From Paraburkholderia nodosa (GTDB lineage Bacteria > Pseudomonadota > Gammaproteobacteria > Burkholderiales > Burkholderiaceae): a DNA stretch of 40,842 nucleotides. Shown piece by piece: positions 1 through 7,401 of the stretch; the stretch's first letter is position 1, and each line of letters begins with the position of its first letter. The position numbers were made by a program, and so were the translations under genes. The stretch covers positions 1 through 40,842 of the forward strand of contig NZ_MCNV01000044.1 in assembly GCF_001718195.1 (NCBI RefSeq). Reading direction: 5' to 3'. The notes below the pieces were generated by a model. It searched no databases, was not told the DNA's origin, and saw only the letters and a program-made list of their open reading frames with translations.

Positions 1-1
1 C

Positions 2-271
2 GGGGTAGCGCCCTTCAACCGCGACTCGGGAGCGTTTCGCGGCAAACGAATGATCTTCGGCGGACGTGCCGCTGTCAGGCGCATGTTGTACATGGCGACG
101 TTAGCGGCCGTACGCTTCAACCCGGTCATTGGGGCCTTCTACCATCGGCTCGTCGCCACCGGCAAGCCGAACAAGGTTGTTCTGGTTGCCTGCATGAGAA
201 AGCTGCTGACTATCCTCAACGCCATCGCAAAAACAGGAAAGCCGTGGGATGAATCCATCCACACGGCTTGA
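2..271 (+). CDS. IS110-family transposase, C-terminal part (cut by window edge)
   Basis: The frame is open from the window edge, so the N-terminal DEDD-type catalytic half lies outside. The visible part carries the conserved tail of IS110/IS116/IS902 transposases: a GVAPFNRDSG stretch at the start, then GGRAAVRRMLYMA, NPVIGAFY and an ACMRKLLTILNA helix before the stop. Members of this family act as site-specific recombinases that move the element through a circular intermediate. An internal ATG at position 50 is not the real start, because the homology runs through it without a break. The element end should lie within a few tens of bases after the stop, but I could not define it. The family call is firm; whether the element is intact cannot be judged here. 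Confidence 0.85.
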   Translation, partial: GVAPFNRDSGAFRGKRMIFGGRAAVRRMLYMATLAAVRFNPVIGAFYHRLVATGKPNKVVLVACMRKLLTILNAIAKTGKPWDESIHTA

Positions 272-292
272 CAGGTAAGACAGTTGCTCATT

Positions 293-316
293 ACCGCCCC
301 GAGGGGCGGTCTTTTC
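293..316 (+). terminator. Probable Rho-independent terminator
   Basis: A 7-bp perfect stem (ACCGCCC at 293-299, GGGCGGT at 304-310) with a CGAG tetraloop is followed by CTTTTC. The T-rich side faces the plus strand, so it best fits the end of the IS110 transcript. It also sits just past the end of gap on the opposite strand and could work both ways, though no T-run follows in that direction. Confidence 0.55.
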
Positions 317-334
317 ATGCAGCGTCGAGCGTGC

Positions 335-1345
335 TTACTTCGCGTTCGCGAGCGCCACAGCCGTGTCCAGCATGCGGTTCGAGAAGCCCCACTCGTTGTC
401 GTACCAGCTCGACACCTTCACGAGACGGCCCGAGACCTTCGTGAGCGTGGCGTCGAACGTCGACGACGCCGGGTTGTGGTTGAAGTCGATCGACACCAGC
501 GGTGCGTCGTTGTAGCCCAGGATGCCCTTGAGCGCGCCTTCCGACGCTTCCTTCATGATGGCGTTGACTTCTTCGACCGTCGTGTCGCGCTTGGCGATGA
601 ACGACAGGTCGACGATCGACACGTTGATGGTCGGGACGCGGATCGCGTAGCCGTCCAGCTTGCCGTTCAGTTCCGGCAGCACGAGGCCGACAGCCGAAGC
701 CGCGCCCGTCTTCGTCGGGATCTGGCTGTGCGTGGCCGAGCGCGCGCGGCGCAGGTCTTCGTGGTACACGTCGGTCAGAACCTGGTCGTTCGTGTACGCG
801 TGGATCGTCGTCATCAGGCCGGTTTCGAGGCCGATCTTGTCGTTCAGCGGCTTGACGAGCGGTGCCAGGCAGTTGGTCGTGCACGATGCGTTCGAGATGA
901 CCGTGTGTTCGGCCTTCAGCACGTTGTGGTTCACGCCGTAGACGATGGTCGCGTCGACGTCCTTACCGCCCGGCGCCGAGATGATCACCTTCTTCGCGCC
1001 GCCCTTCAGGTGCGCGCTGGCCTTTTCCTTGGTCGTGAAGAAGCCCGTGCACTCCATCACGACGTCGACGCCCAGCTCGCCCCACGGCAGTTCGGCCGGG
1101 TTGCGGTTGGCCAGCACGCGGATACGGTCGCCGTTGACGACGAGGTAGTCGCCGTCGACCTTCACTTCACCCGGGAACTTGCCGTGTGCCGTGTCGTACT
1201 GCGTCAGATGCGCATTGGTCTTCGCGTCACCCAGGTCGTTGATCGCAACGATCTGGATGTCGTGCTTCTTGCCGTTCTCGTAGAACGCGCGAAGCGTGTT
1301 ACGGCCGATGCGGCCGTAGCCATTGATAGCGACGCGAATGGTCAT
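335..1345 (-). CDS. gap: Glyceraldehyde-3-phosphate dehydrogenase, type I
   Basis: NAD-dependent glycolytic and gluconeogenic enzyme that interconverts glyceraldehyde 3-phosphate plus phosphate and 1,3-bisphosphoglycerate in the cytoplasm. The 336-residue length is standard. The N-terminal Rossmann motif INGYGRIGR is at residues 8-16, the active-site SNASCTTNC is at 151-159 with catalytic Cys155, and the partner His182 lies in TTIHAYTND. The C-terminal SWYDNEWGFSNR helix is intact. The ATG at 1345 is preceded by AGGAGA (1352-1357) at good spacing. It lies downstream of tkt on the same strand with 137 bp between them, and that gap holds a perfect inverted repeat, so the two genes may be only partly co-transcribed. 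The neighbouring transketolase makes the same triose phosphate, which fits the pairing. Confidence 0.97.
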   Translation of the reverse strand: MTIRVAINGYGRIGRNTLRAFYENGKKHDIQIVAINDLGDAKTNAHLTQYDTAHGKFPGEVKVDGDYLVVNGDRIRVLANRNPAELPWGELGVDVVMECTGFFTTKEKASAHLKGGAKKVIISAPGGKDVDATIVYGVNHNVLKAEHTVISNASCTTNCLAPLVKPLNDKIGLETGLMTTIHAYTNDQVLTDVYHEDLRRARSATHSQIPTKTGAASAVGLVLPELNGKLDGYAIRVPTINVSIVDLSFIAKRDTTVEEVNAIMKEASEGALKGILGYNDAPLVSIDFNHNPASSTFDATLTKVSGRLVKVSSWYDNEWGFSNRMLDTAVALANAK

Positions 1346-1437
1346 GGTTTATCTCCTAAGGGCTGAAAAATTCTGAAACCAGCGCTGCGCTGGCGCCGAC
1401 TCCGGGCTGCGGCGGCCCGGCGGGACGCTCAAGGCAG

Positions 1438-1472
1438 CGGGCCCGCCAGATCTTGCCGATCAGGCGGGCCCG
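1438..1472 (-). terminator. Inverted repeat between tkt and gap
   Basis: Perfect 10-bp arms CGGGCCCGCC (1438-1447) and GGCGGGCCCG (1463-1472) enclose a 15-base loop 10 bases past the tkt stop. No T-run follows on either strand. It may be a partial terminator or an mRNA-stabilising hairpin rather than a full stop signal. Confidence 0.45.
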
Positions 1473-1482
1473 TTACGCATGC

Positions 1483-3525
1483 TTAGTTGTCGAGCGCGGC
1501 CTTGGCCGTCGCGACGACATGATCGACCGTGAAGCCGAAGTGCTTGAACAGCACGCCAGCCGGGGCCGATTCGCCGAACGTGTCGATGCCGACCACGCCG
1601 CCTTCAAGGCCCACGTACTTGCGCCAGAAGTCGGTCACACCGGCTTCGATCGCGACGCGGCGCACGCCCTTGGGCAGCACGCGCTCACGGTAGTCGGCGT
1701 CCTGCTTGTCGAACACGTTGGTCGACGGCATGGACACCACGCGGGCGCCGATACCTTCGCGCTGCAGCGCTTCGACGGCCTTCATCGCCAGTTCGACTTC
1801 CGAGCCCGTGGCGATCAGGATGATCTTGCGGCTCGGGATGTCGTCGTTCCAGTCCTTGAGGACGTAGCCGCCCTTGGCGATGTTCGCGATTTGCGCGTCC
1901 GTGCGCTCGTTGAACTGCAGGTTCTGACGGCTGAAGATCAGCGACGAAGGACCGTGATGCGAGATCGATTCGGTCCAGGCCACCGCGGTTTCCACGGTGT
2001 CGGCCGGACGCCAGAGCGTCATGTTCGGGATCAGGCGCAGGCTTGCGACCTGTTCGATCGACTGGTGCGTCGGGCCGTCTTCGCCGAGACCGATCGAGTC
2101 GTGCGTGAAAACGAAGATCGACGGGCATTTCATCAGCGCGGCCACGCGCAGCGCGTTGCGGCTGTAGTCCGAGAACGTGAGGAACGTGCCGCCGAACGCC
2201 TTGTAGCCGCCGTGCAGGTTAAGGCCGTTGAGCGCCGCGCTCATGCCGAACTCGCGCACGCCGTAGTTGATGTGGTTGCCCCACTGGATGCCGGTCTCGC
2301 CGGCCTTGGCAGCGCGCACGGGCTTCGAAGCCTTCCAGTTGGTGAGGTTCGAGCCGGTCAGGTCGGCCGAGCCGCCCAGCAGTTCGGGCAGTGCGGCGGC
2401 GAGGCCTTCGATGGCCTGCTGCGAAGCCTTGCGCGTGGCAACCGTTTCCTTGCGCGAATCCGCGCCGGCGACGATCGCGGCGGCTTTCTGCGCCCAGTCC
2501 GCGGGCAGCTTGTGCGCCATGCGGCGCTCGAACTCGGCGGCTTCGGTCGGGTACTTCGACTTGTACGCGGCGAACTGCTCGTTCCATGCCGCTTCGAACT
2601 TCGCACCGGCGTCCTTCGCGTCCCAGTCTGCGTAGACTTCCTGCGGCAGCGTGAACGGCTCCCACTTCCAGCCCGCCGCTTCGCGCCACTTGGCGATTTC
2701 TTCGGCGCCAAGCGCCGCGCCGTGCACGTCGTGGCCGCCCTGCTTGGTGGGCGCACCCTTGCCGATGATGGTCTTGCAGCAGATCAGCGTGGGCTTGTCC
2801 GAGGCCTTGGCCTTCTGGATAGCCGCGTCGACCGCGTCCACGTCATGGCCGTCCACGTGCGGGATCACGTTCCAGCCGTAGGCTTCGAAGCGCTCCGGCG
2901 TGTTGTCGTGGAACCAGTTGACGACGTCGCCGTCGATCGAAATGCCGTTGTCGTCGTACAGCGCGATCAGCTTGTTCAGCTTGAGCGTGCCGGCGAGCGA
3001 GCAGGCTTCGTGCGAGATGCCTTCCATCAGGCAGCCGTCGCCGAGGAACACATACGTGTGGTGATCGACGATCTTCGCGTCGGCCTTGTTGAATTCCGCA
3101 GCGAGCAGCGCTTCGGCCAGCGCCATGCCGACCGAGTTCGCCAGCCCCTGGCCGAGCGGGCCCGTGGTCGTCTCGACACCCGGCGTGATGCCGAACTCGG
3201 GGTGACCCGGCGTCTTCGAGTGCAGCTGACGGAAGTTCTTCAGTTCCGCCATCGGCAGGTCGTAGCCCGTCAGGTGCAGCAGCGAGTACAACAGCATCGA
3301 GCCGTGGCCGTTCGACAGCACGAAGCGATCGCGGTCACTCCAGAGCGGGTTCGTCGGGTTATGGCGCAGATGGCGCGACCACAGTGCAACGGCGATCTCG
3401 GCCATGCCCATGGGCATGCCGGGGTGACCGGAGTTCGCTTGCTGAACGGCGTCCATGGACAGCGCACGAATGGCGTTGGCCATCAACTGGGTGGTAGCGG
3501 GGGAGGCGGAGGACGAGGTCGTCAT
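1483..3525 (-). CDS. tkt: Transketolase
   Basis: Thiamine-diphosphate enzyme of the pentose phosphate and Calvin pathways that moves two-carbon ketol units between sugar phosphates. From the ATG at 3525 the protein is 680 residues, close to the usual 660-680. The pyrophosphate domain has the TPP motif LGDGCLMEG (about 161-169) ending with DDN (191-193), and the Pyr domain has GLGEDGPTHQ. The frame stays open upstream to 3639, but that extension is low-complexity and lacks homology, so the internal start (MTTSSSASPATTQLMANAIRA) is preferred; the Shine-Dalgarno sequence before it is weak. It is followed by gap on the same strand. A possible -10 on the minus strand, TAGAAT at 3723-3718, would give a leader of roughly 185 bases, but no good -35 is visible. 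Confidence 0.95.
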   Translation of the reverse strand: MTTSSSASPATTQLMANAIRALSMDAVQQANSGHPGMPMGMAEIAVALWSRHLRHNPTNPLWSDRDRFVLSNGHGSMLLYSLLHLTGYDLPMAELKNFRQLHSKTPGHPEFGITPGVETTTGPLGQGLANSVGMALAEALLAAEFNKADAKIVDHHTYVFLGDGCLMEGISHEACSLAGTLKLNKLIALYDDNGISIDGDVVNWFHDNTPERFEAYGWNVIPHVDGHDVDAVDAAIQKAKASDKPTLICCKTIIGKGAPTKQGGHDVHGAALGAEEIAKWREAAGWKWEPFTLPQEVYADWDAKDAGAKFEAAWNEQFAAYKSKYPTEAAEFERRMAHKLPADWAQKAAAIVAGADSRKETVATRKASQQAIEGLAAALPELLGGSADLTGSNLTNWKASKPVRAAKAGETGIQWGNHINYGVREFGMSAALNGLNLHGGYKAFGGTFLTFSDYSRNALRVAALMKCPSIFVFTHDSIGLGEDGPTHQSIEQVASLRLIPNMTLWRPADTVETAVAWTESISHHGPSSLIFSRQNLQFNERTDAQIANIAKGGYVLKDWNDDIPSRKIILIATGSEVELAMKAVEALQREGIGARVVSMPSTNVFDKQDADYRERVLPKGVRRVAIEAGVTDFWRKYVGLEGGVVGIDTFGESAPAGVLFKHFGFTVDHVVATAKAALDN

Positions 3526-3904
3526 GTCGAGTCCGGAAGTGTGCAAAAAGCGGCGTGGGCGGCGCAGGTCGCGAACAGCGCAAATTGCGAGGGCAAACTG
3601 CGGCGCACACAGCAGCGCGGGAGTCCGGAAGCTCGGCAAATCGCCCGCTCAGGCGCACATGCGGCGCCAGGAGACGCGAAACGGCCGGAGCAAACGGAGA
3701 GGGCTGCAAAGCGGAATATTCTAGCAGATCATGGGGATGAACCCTGGCCGTAAGGCGCGCGGTATGCGCCGCACGCGCAGTCGTCCTCGCGTTGGCCTCT
3801 CGCGCGGCCCAGGTCCGGTTCACACCCCTATAATGGCTCTGTTGGCCCTATTTACTGCGGGATTTTCGCGTGCTCAGGCGCAACGGCAACACACCTCGAC
3901 TTCC
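3526..3904. other. Divergent intergenic region between tkt and speE-like gene
   Basis: This stretch separates two divergent genes. It shows a possible minus-strand -10 for tkt (TAGAAT, 3723-3718) and a consensus plus-strand -10 (TATAAT, 3829-3834). I see no convincing small gene or structured RNA. Both flanking reading frames extend into it without start codons that look used. Confidence 0.5.
3829..3834 (+). promoter_or_regulatory. Consensus -10 box for the spermidine synthase gene
   Basis: An exact TATAAT stands about 70 bases before the preferred GTG start at 3905. The hexamer 17 bases upstream is not a good -35, so this is a partial sigma-70 match. An in-frame ATG at 3833 overlaps this box and would lie before any transcript it makes, which argues that translation starts downstream. 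Confidence 0.45.
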
Positions 3905-4768
3905 GTGACCGACTCCCTCCTCTTCCATCCTGCGGCAGACGCGCTCTACGGTTTTCCTGGCGCGCGCCGCCTCGCCGCGGCCGATACGCCGTGGCAGCGC
4001 ATCGAGGTCTGGGACACGCCGCAACTGGGCTGCCTGTTCACGCTGGACGGCCGCCCGATGACCTCCGCCGGCGACGAGTTCATCTATCACGAATGCATGA
4101 CGCACCCGGCCGCGCTCACACATCCCGCGCCGCGCGCGGCGCTCGTGCTGGGCGGCGGCGACGGCGGCGCGGCGCGCCAGTTGTTGCGCCACCCGGACAT
4201 CGAGCGCATCGTCGTGGCCGAACTGGACCCGGACGTCGTGCGCCTGACGGGCGACTATCTGCCCGAGGTGCGCGGCGACGCCTTCGAAGATCCACGGGTG
4301 GAACTCGTGATCGGCGACGCGGCCGCGTTTGTCGCCTCCGCGCAGGCGCGCTTCGACCTCGTCGTATTCGATCTGACTCCGCCTGACTCGCCGGCTGCGG
4401 GCCTCTATACCCCGACGTTCTATGCGGCGCTCAAGCGCGTGATGAGCGCCGACGCGCTCGTCTCGCTCCATCTGGGCTCGCCGTTCCATCATGCGCAGCG
4501 CGTGGGCGCGCTGCTCGGCGGACTGCGCGCGGCCTTCGCCGTCGTGCGACCGCTTGCCGCCTACGTGCCGCTCTACGGTTCACTGTGGCTCATGGCGATC
4601 GCGAGCGACACGCTCGACCCCGCCGGAGTCGACGAGACCACGTTGCAGGCGCGCGCCGCCGGGCGGCAACTCGAAGGCTTGCGCTACTACGACCCGCGAC
4701 TGCACGTGGCGCTGTTAAAGGGTTCATGCACGGCCCGCGATAAACTAGGCAAATTCCTGCCGCTCTAG
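3905..4768 (+). CDS. speE: Spermidine synthase-like aminopropyltransferase
   Basis: Predicted polyamine aminopropyltransferase (putrescine plus decarboxylated S-adenosylmethionine gives spermidine). From GTG 3905 it is 287 residues, the same size as SpeE. It has the family landmarks: a DGRPMTSAGDEFIYHECMTH segment (48-67), the SAM-binding loop VLGGGDGGAAR (81-91), the acidic AELDPDVV strand end (105-112), a GDAAAF stretch and the VFDLTPPD region (154-161) where SpeE carries its catalytic aspartate. The C-terminal part is somewhat divergent, so the exact amine substrate is uncertain. In-frame ATG codons at 3731 and 3833 precede it, but the second overlaps a TATAAT box and the added residues look non-coding. 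It faces away from tkt. Confidence 0.82.
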   Translation: MTDSLLFHPAADALYGFPGARRLAAADTPWQRIEVWDTPQLGCLFTLDGRPMTSAGDEFIYHECMTHPAALTHPAPRAALVLGGGDGGAARQLLRHPDIERIVVAELDPDVVRLTGDYLPEVRGDAFEDPRVELVIGDAAAFVASAQARFDLVVFDLTPPDSPAAGLYTPTFYAALKRVMSADALVSLHLGSPFHHAQRVGALLGGLRAAFAVVRPLAAYVPLYGSLWLMAIASDTLDPAGVDETTLQARAAGRQLEGLRYYDPRLHVALLKGSCTARDKLGKFLPL

Positions 4769-4874
4769 GGCTCCTGCCCGTGGAGAACGGCCGGTCCCAT
4801 AGCGCTTTTGTCCCGCGCGCCCTCGCCCGGAGCGGCACGGCGCATCATCCGAACCGCGAATCTGGAGAGACTCG

Positions 4875-5303
4875 ATGACCGCACCCCGTCCTGCCGGCGT
4901 GCCATGGCTGACCCCGTATCTGACAGTACGCGACGCGCGCGCGTCGATGGACTTCTATCGGGCAGCACTCGGTTTTGCGGTACGCGACAGCGTGGAGGAC
5001 GACGGCGCGATCATGCACGTGGAAATGACTTACCACGATCAGTTGATCGTCATGTTCGCGCCGGAGGGCGCGTTCGGCTCGACCGCGCGCACGCCCAAAA
5101 GCGCACAGACTGTCGCGCCGCAATCTTTTTATCTGTATGTCGACGATGTCGACGCGGTTTATGCGCGGGCGCTCGAAGCCGGCGCGAAATCGCTGAGCGA
5201 GCCGCAGGACCAGTTCTGGGGGGACCGTTTCGCGCAGGTCGAAGACCTCGACGGTTACCGCTGGGCGCTTGCTCGGCACTTGTCCCGATTCAATGAGAAA
5301 TAG
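4875..5303 (+). CDS. VOC-family (glyoxalase/bleomycin-resistance fold) protein
   Basis: A 142-residue single-copy vicinal-oxygen-chelate protein. It opens with WLTPYLTVRDARASMDFYRAAL, the usual first beta-alpha unit, and later has SFYLYVDDVDAVYARALEAGA and DRFAQVEDLDGYRWALA, as in the PhnB-like/glyoxalase subgroup. These proteins form dimers with metal sites between subunits. Here a possible ligand glutamate is in VEMTYHDQ, but the full ligand set cannot be fixed by eye, so no substrate is named. GGAGA lies 8 bases before the ATG. The stop is 4 bases before the preferred rsmE start, so the two are very likely co-transcribed; no functional link to ribosome modification is evident. Confidence 0.82.
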   Translation: MTAPRPAGVPWLTPYLTVRDARASMDFYRAALGFAVRDSVEDDGAIMHVEMTYHDQLIVMFAPEGAFGSTARTPKSAQTVAPQSFYLYVDDVDAVYARALEAGAKSLSEPQDQFWGDRFAQVEDLDGYRWALARHLSRFNEK

Positions 5304-5307
5304 TTCT

Positions 5308-6048
5308 ATGCCCCGCTTTTTCGTCGGCAGCGCCCTGCAATCCGACGAGGTTGTCACCCTTCCCGACGAAGTCACGCGTCATGTCCAGGTGCTGCGCCTG
5401 CAGCCCGGCGACACCATCGTGTTGTTCAACGGTCTTGGCGGCGAGTACAGCGCCGAGATTGTCGGCATGGAGCGCCGCGACACGCAGGTGCGCATCGGCC
5501 CTCGCCGCGACTTTGAAGCCGAGCCGCCTTACCGCGTCACGCTCGCTCAGGGCATTGCCGGCAACGACAAGATGGACTGGCTGATCGAAAAGGCCGTCGA
5601 ACTGGGCGCGACGAACTTCGTGCCACTCACCGCAGCGCGCAGCGTCGTGCGGCTTTCCGGCGAGCGCGCCGTGCGCCGCCAGGCACACTGGCAGCGCATT
5701 GTGCAGGCCTCGTGCGAACAATGCGGACGCAACCGCCTGCCCGACGTCGCGCCCGCGCGTGACATCGCCACATGGCTGGACTCCTTGCCCGCGCGCCCCG
5801 GCGAAGGCGAACTGCGCCTGCTGCTCTCGCCGCGCGCCAACGTCGCGTTCTCGACCTTGCCGGTCGAGCCGCCTTCGGGCGAAGTGACGGTGCTGATCGG
5901 GCCTGAGGGGGGATTTTCGTCGCAGGAAGAGGAGGCGGCGCTCGACCGCGGCTTCCTCGCCGTGGGGCTCGGACCGCGCGTGCTGCGCACCGAAACGGCA
6001 GGCATCGCCGTGCTCGCGGCGCTCGCCGCACGCTGGGGCGGCTGGTAA
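5308..6048 (+). CDS. rsmE: 16S rRNA (uracil1498-N3)-methyltransferase
   Basis: SPOUT-class methyltransferase that makes m3U1498 in the 30S decoding region. The 246-residue length fits. The N-terminal PUA-like domain opens with MPRFFVG and contains EVTRHVQVLRLQPGD. The C-terminal knot has QGIAGNDKMDWLIEKAVELG (81-100), LIGPEGGF (196-203) and LGPRVLRTETA (221-231), which are the SAM-binding loops. The ATG at 5308 is chosen because family members begin just there; an in-frame ATG at 5293 would add five residues and overlap the upstream VOC gene. A bidirectional-looking terminator follows. Confidence 0.95.
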   Translation: MPRFFVGSALQSDEVVTLPDEVTRHVQVLRLQPGDTIVLFNGLGGEYSAEIVGMERRDTQVRIGPRRDFEAEPPYRVTLAQGIAGNDKMDWLIEKAVELGATNFVPLTAARSVVRLSGERAVRRQAHWQRIVQASCEQCGRNRLPDVAPARDIATWLDSLPARPGEGELRLLLSPRANVAFSTLPVEPPSGEVTVLIGPEGGFSSQEEEAALDRGFLAVGLGPRVLRTETAGIAVLAALAARWGGW

Positions 6049-6070
6049 GCGCAGCGGGTAAAAATGACAA

Positions 6071-6099
6071 AGCCCGCCGGAAGGCGGGCTTGCGATTTT
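6071..6099. terminator. Bidirectional Rho-independent terminator between rsmE and barstar gene
   Basis: An 8-bp perfect stem (AGCCCGCC 6071-6078, GGCGGGCT 6083-6090) with a GGAA loop has TGCGATTTT on the plus side. Read on the minus strand it has TTGTCATTTTT, so it can end both converging transcripts. Confidence 0.8.
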
Positions 6100-6134
6100 C
6101 TGTCGCATGCGCGCGACGGAACGTGAGCCGAAGG

Positions 6135-6683
6135 TCAGGCGAACGAATAAAAAACGCGGAACGGCACCTTGCGCTCGGCCCAGTATTCCGAAGCCTCGCG
6201 AAAGACGTCGAGCAGCGTTTCCCGGCCGTCCTTGTCGAACTTCTGGGCAATCGGCAGTCCTTCCAGCACGATCACGAAACCGGGCTGCTCGCCGGCTTTC
6301 TGCACCAGATCGGTCAGGCAGTCGTACAGGCCGTCGTAGTTCTTGCCGAAATGCTTCGGAAACAGAAACGAGGTGGCAATCGTCTCGAGTACTTCCTGCC
6401 TGGTTTGCGCATTCGCGCAGAACGCATAGAGGAAATGCTGCTGCAGCCGCTGGGCTTCGTCCGAGAGATCCTGAATGCGAAACGCCCGGATCGACTGGAC
6501 AATATTCGGCTGCACGGTCGAAAACAGGCTCATGGCCCCCTCGTTCGATGAAAGCCCCGCCTCATCCTGGCGCGCCTCGCTGTCGTGCTTCAACTGCATG
6601 ACGCGCTGGAACAGGTTGCCCTCCCCGGACGCGAACAGATCGCTCGCGACCCGGGGGTCGTGCGCGTAAACGTTATCGCTCAT
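6135..6683 (-). CDS. Barstar-family ribonuclease inhibitor with long N-terminal extension
   Basis: Cytoplasmic inhibitor predicted to bind and block the ribonuclease encoded immediately upstream. The last 75 or so residues match barstar well: FPKHFGKNYDGLYDCLTDL (108-126) aligns with the helix that plugs the barnase active site, with Asp117 and Asp121 at the places of barstar Asp35 and Asp39. Then come FVIVLEGLP and LLDVFREASEYWAERKVPFRVFYS. The protein is 182 residues, about twice classical barstar (about 90). The first 100 residues, including a charged segment and the helix IRAFRIQDLSDEAQRL, are not part of the known inhibitor fold. The start at 6683 is chosen over an in-frame ATG at 6692; both lie within 17 bases of the ribonuclease stop, which implies coupled translation. 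Confidence 0.88.
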   Translation of the reverse strand: MSDNVYAHDPRVASDLFASGEGNLFQRVMQLKHDSEARQDEAGLSSNEGAMSLFSTVQPNIVQSIRAFRIQDLSDEAQRLQQHFLYAFCANAQTRQEVLETIATSFLFPKHFGKNYDGLYDCLTDLVQKAGEQPGFVIVLEGLPIAQKFDKDGRETLLDVFREASEYWAERKVPFRVFYSFA

Positions 6684-6699
6684 GCCGCTCATCCCGGTG

Positions 6700-7131
6700 T
6701 CAATCAATAATTCGCCTGAAACTGGCGTAGTGGTCGTCGGAGTAGTAACAGTTGTCGGTCCGCTTGCGTGGACCACCGCAAACGATGCGCTTGGCACCGC
6801 GGTTGTGCGCGCCCGGCGTCGGGACCGTGTACTCGTGATAGTAGCCCCGCCGCTGCGGTGGCAATATCCGCTCAAAATTCCCGAAAACGACGCCGTCCTT
6901 CTCGAAAGGGAACGGGCCGCCCGCCGCGATCAGGCTCAACGTGCCCACCGCCTCACGCGGAAGTTCGTTGACCGAAATGCTGCCGACCGGATTACCCGCC
7001 TCTTCCGGCTGACTCGTGCGCGCCTGAGCGCCACCTGCCGCGAACGCTGCGGTTGCGACCAGCGCCACCGCTGCGGCGCGCCGCAAGCCAGACAAACCGC
7101 CGCCGAAACAATGAGTTAGACGAGGCGCCAT
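6700..7131 (-). CDS. Secreted guanyl-specific ribonuclease (RNase Sa/barnase-like)
   Basis: Small extracellular ribonuclease of the microbial RNase N1/T1 superfamily. A signal peptide is clear: a basic start, then a hydrophobic AAAVALVATAAFAA run and an AQA cleavage site near residue 37. The mature part follows Streptomyces RNase Sa closely: LSLIAAGGPFPF, DGVVFGNFERILP, RGYYHEYTVPTPG, AKRIVCG and DDHYASF. In numbering from the GTG at 7134, the catalytic Glu101 (in HEYTV), Arg116 (in KRIVC) and His135 (in DHYASF) are all present, so the enzyme should be active. The start is ATG 7131 or the GTG directly before it. The barstar-type gene follows at once on the same strand and explains how the cell survives making it. 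Confidence 0.9.
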   Translation of the reverse strand: MAPRLTHCFGGGLSGLRRAAAVALVATAAFAAGGAQARTSQPEEAGNPVGSISVNELPREAVGTLSLIAAGGPFPFEKDGVVFGNFERILPPQRRGYYHEYTVPTPGAHNRGAKRIVCGGPRKRTDNCYYSDDHYASFRRIID

Positions 7132-7230
7132 CACCTGGTTCCCGCTTCCCTGGTTACGTGTTCGACGACCATGAAAGGTGTAAGGGTATCGCTAATGATG
7201 CCTGGAAGCAACGTTAGTCAGGCGAGGACG

Positions 7231-7259
7231 ACTACAGCTTGACTCCCCACGAGGGTCAA
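7231..7259 (-). promoter_or_regulatory. Possible promoter for the ribonuclease-barstar pair
   Basis: On the minus strand TTGACC (7259-7254) is followed after 17 bases by TGTAGT (7236-7231), about 100 bases before the ribonuclease start. The -35 matches 5 of 6 positions, but the -10 is weak, so this is a tentative call. Confidence 0.3.
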
Positions 7260-7321
7260 ACTGGTAAATTTTACAATCTCATTGCGCGCGATTTTGCTCG
7301 CTCGAGCCGGGTCTCGCGCTC

Positions 7322-7357
7322 AAAAAAAATCGGCGTGCTCACAGGAGCACACCGATT
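7322..7357 (-). terminator. Strong Rho-independent terminator of maeB
   Basis: On the minus strand an AATCGGTGTGCTC arm, a CTGT loop and a GAGCACGCCGATT arm (one mismatch in 13) are followed by a run of T residues. It lies 45 bases past the maeB stop. Confidence 0.9.
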
Positions 7358-7401
7358 TTCAGGTCCGCGTCACCGGGCGCCGGCGACTCGCAGGACTGAG
7401 C

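Noticed and set aside
284..1366. Long plus-strand open frame opposite gap (360 codons)
   Set aside because: Arg/Val/His-rich composition and exact antisense position to a certain gene; it arises from GC-biased codon use.
1453..3753. 766-codon plus-strand open frame opposite tkt
   Set aside because: No recognisable domain and low-complexity composition; shadow of the transketolase gene.
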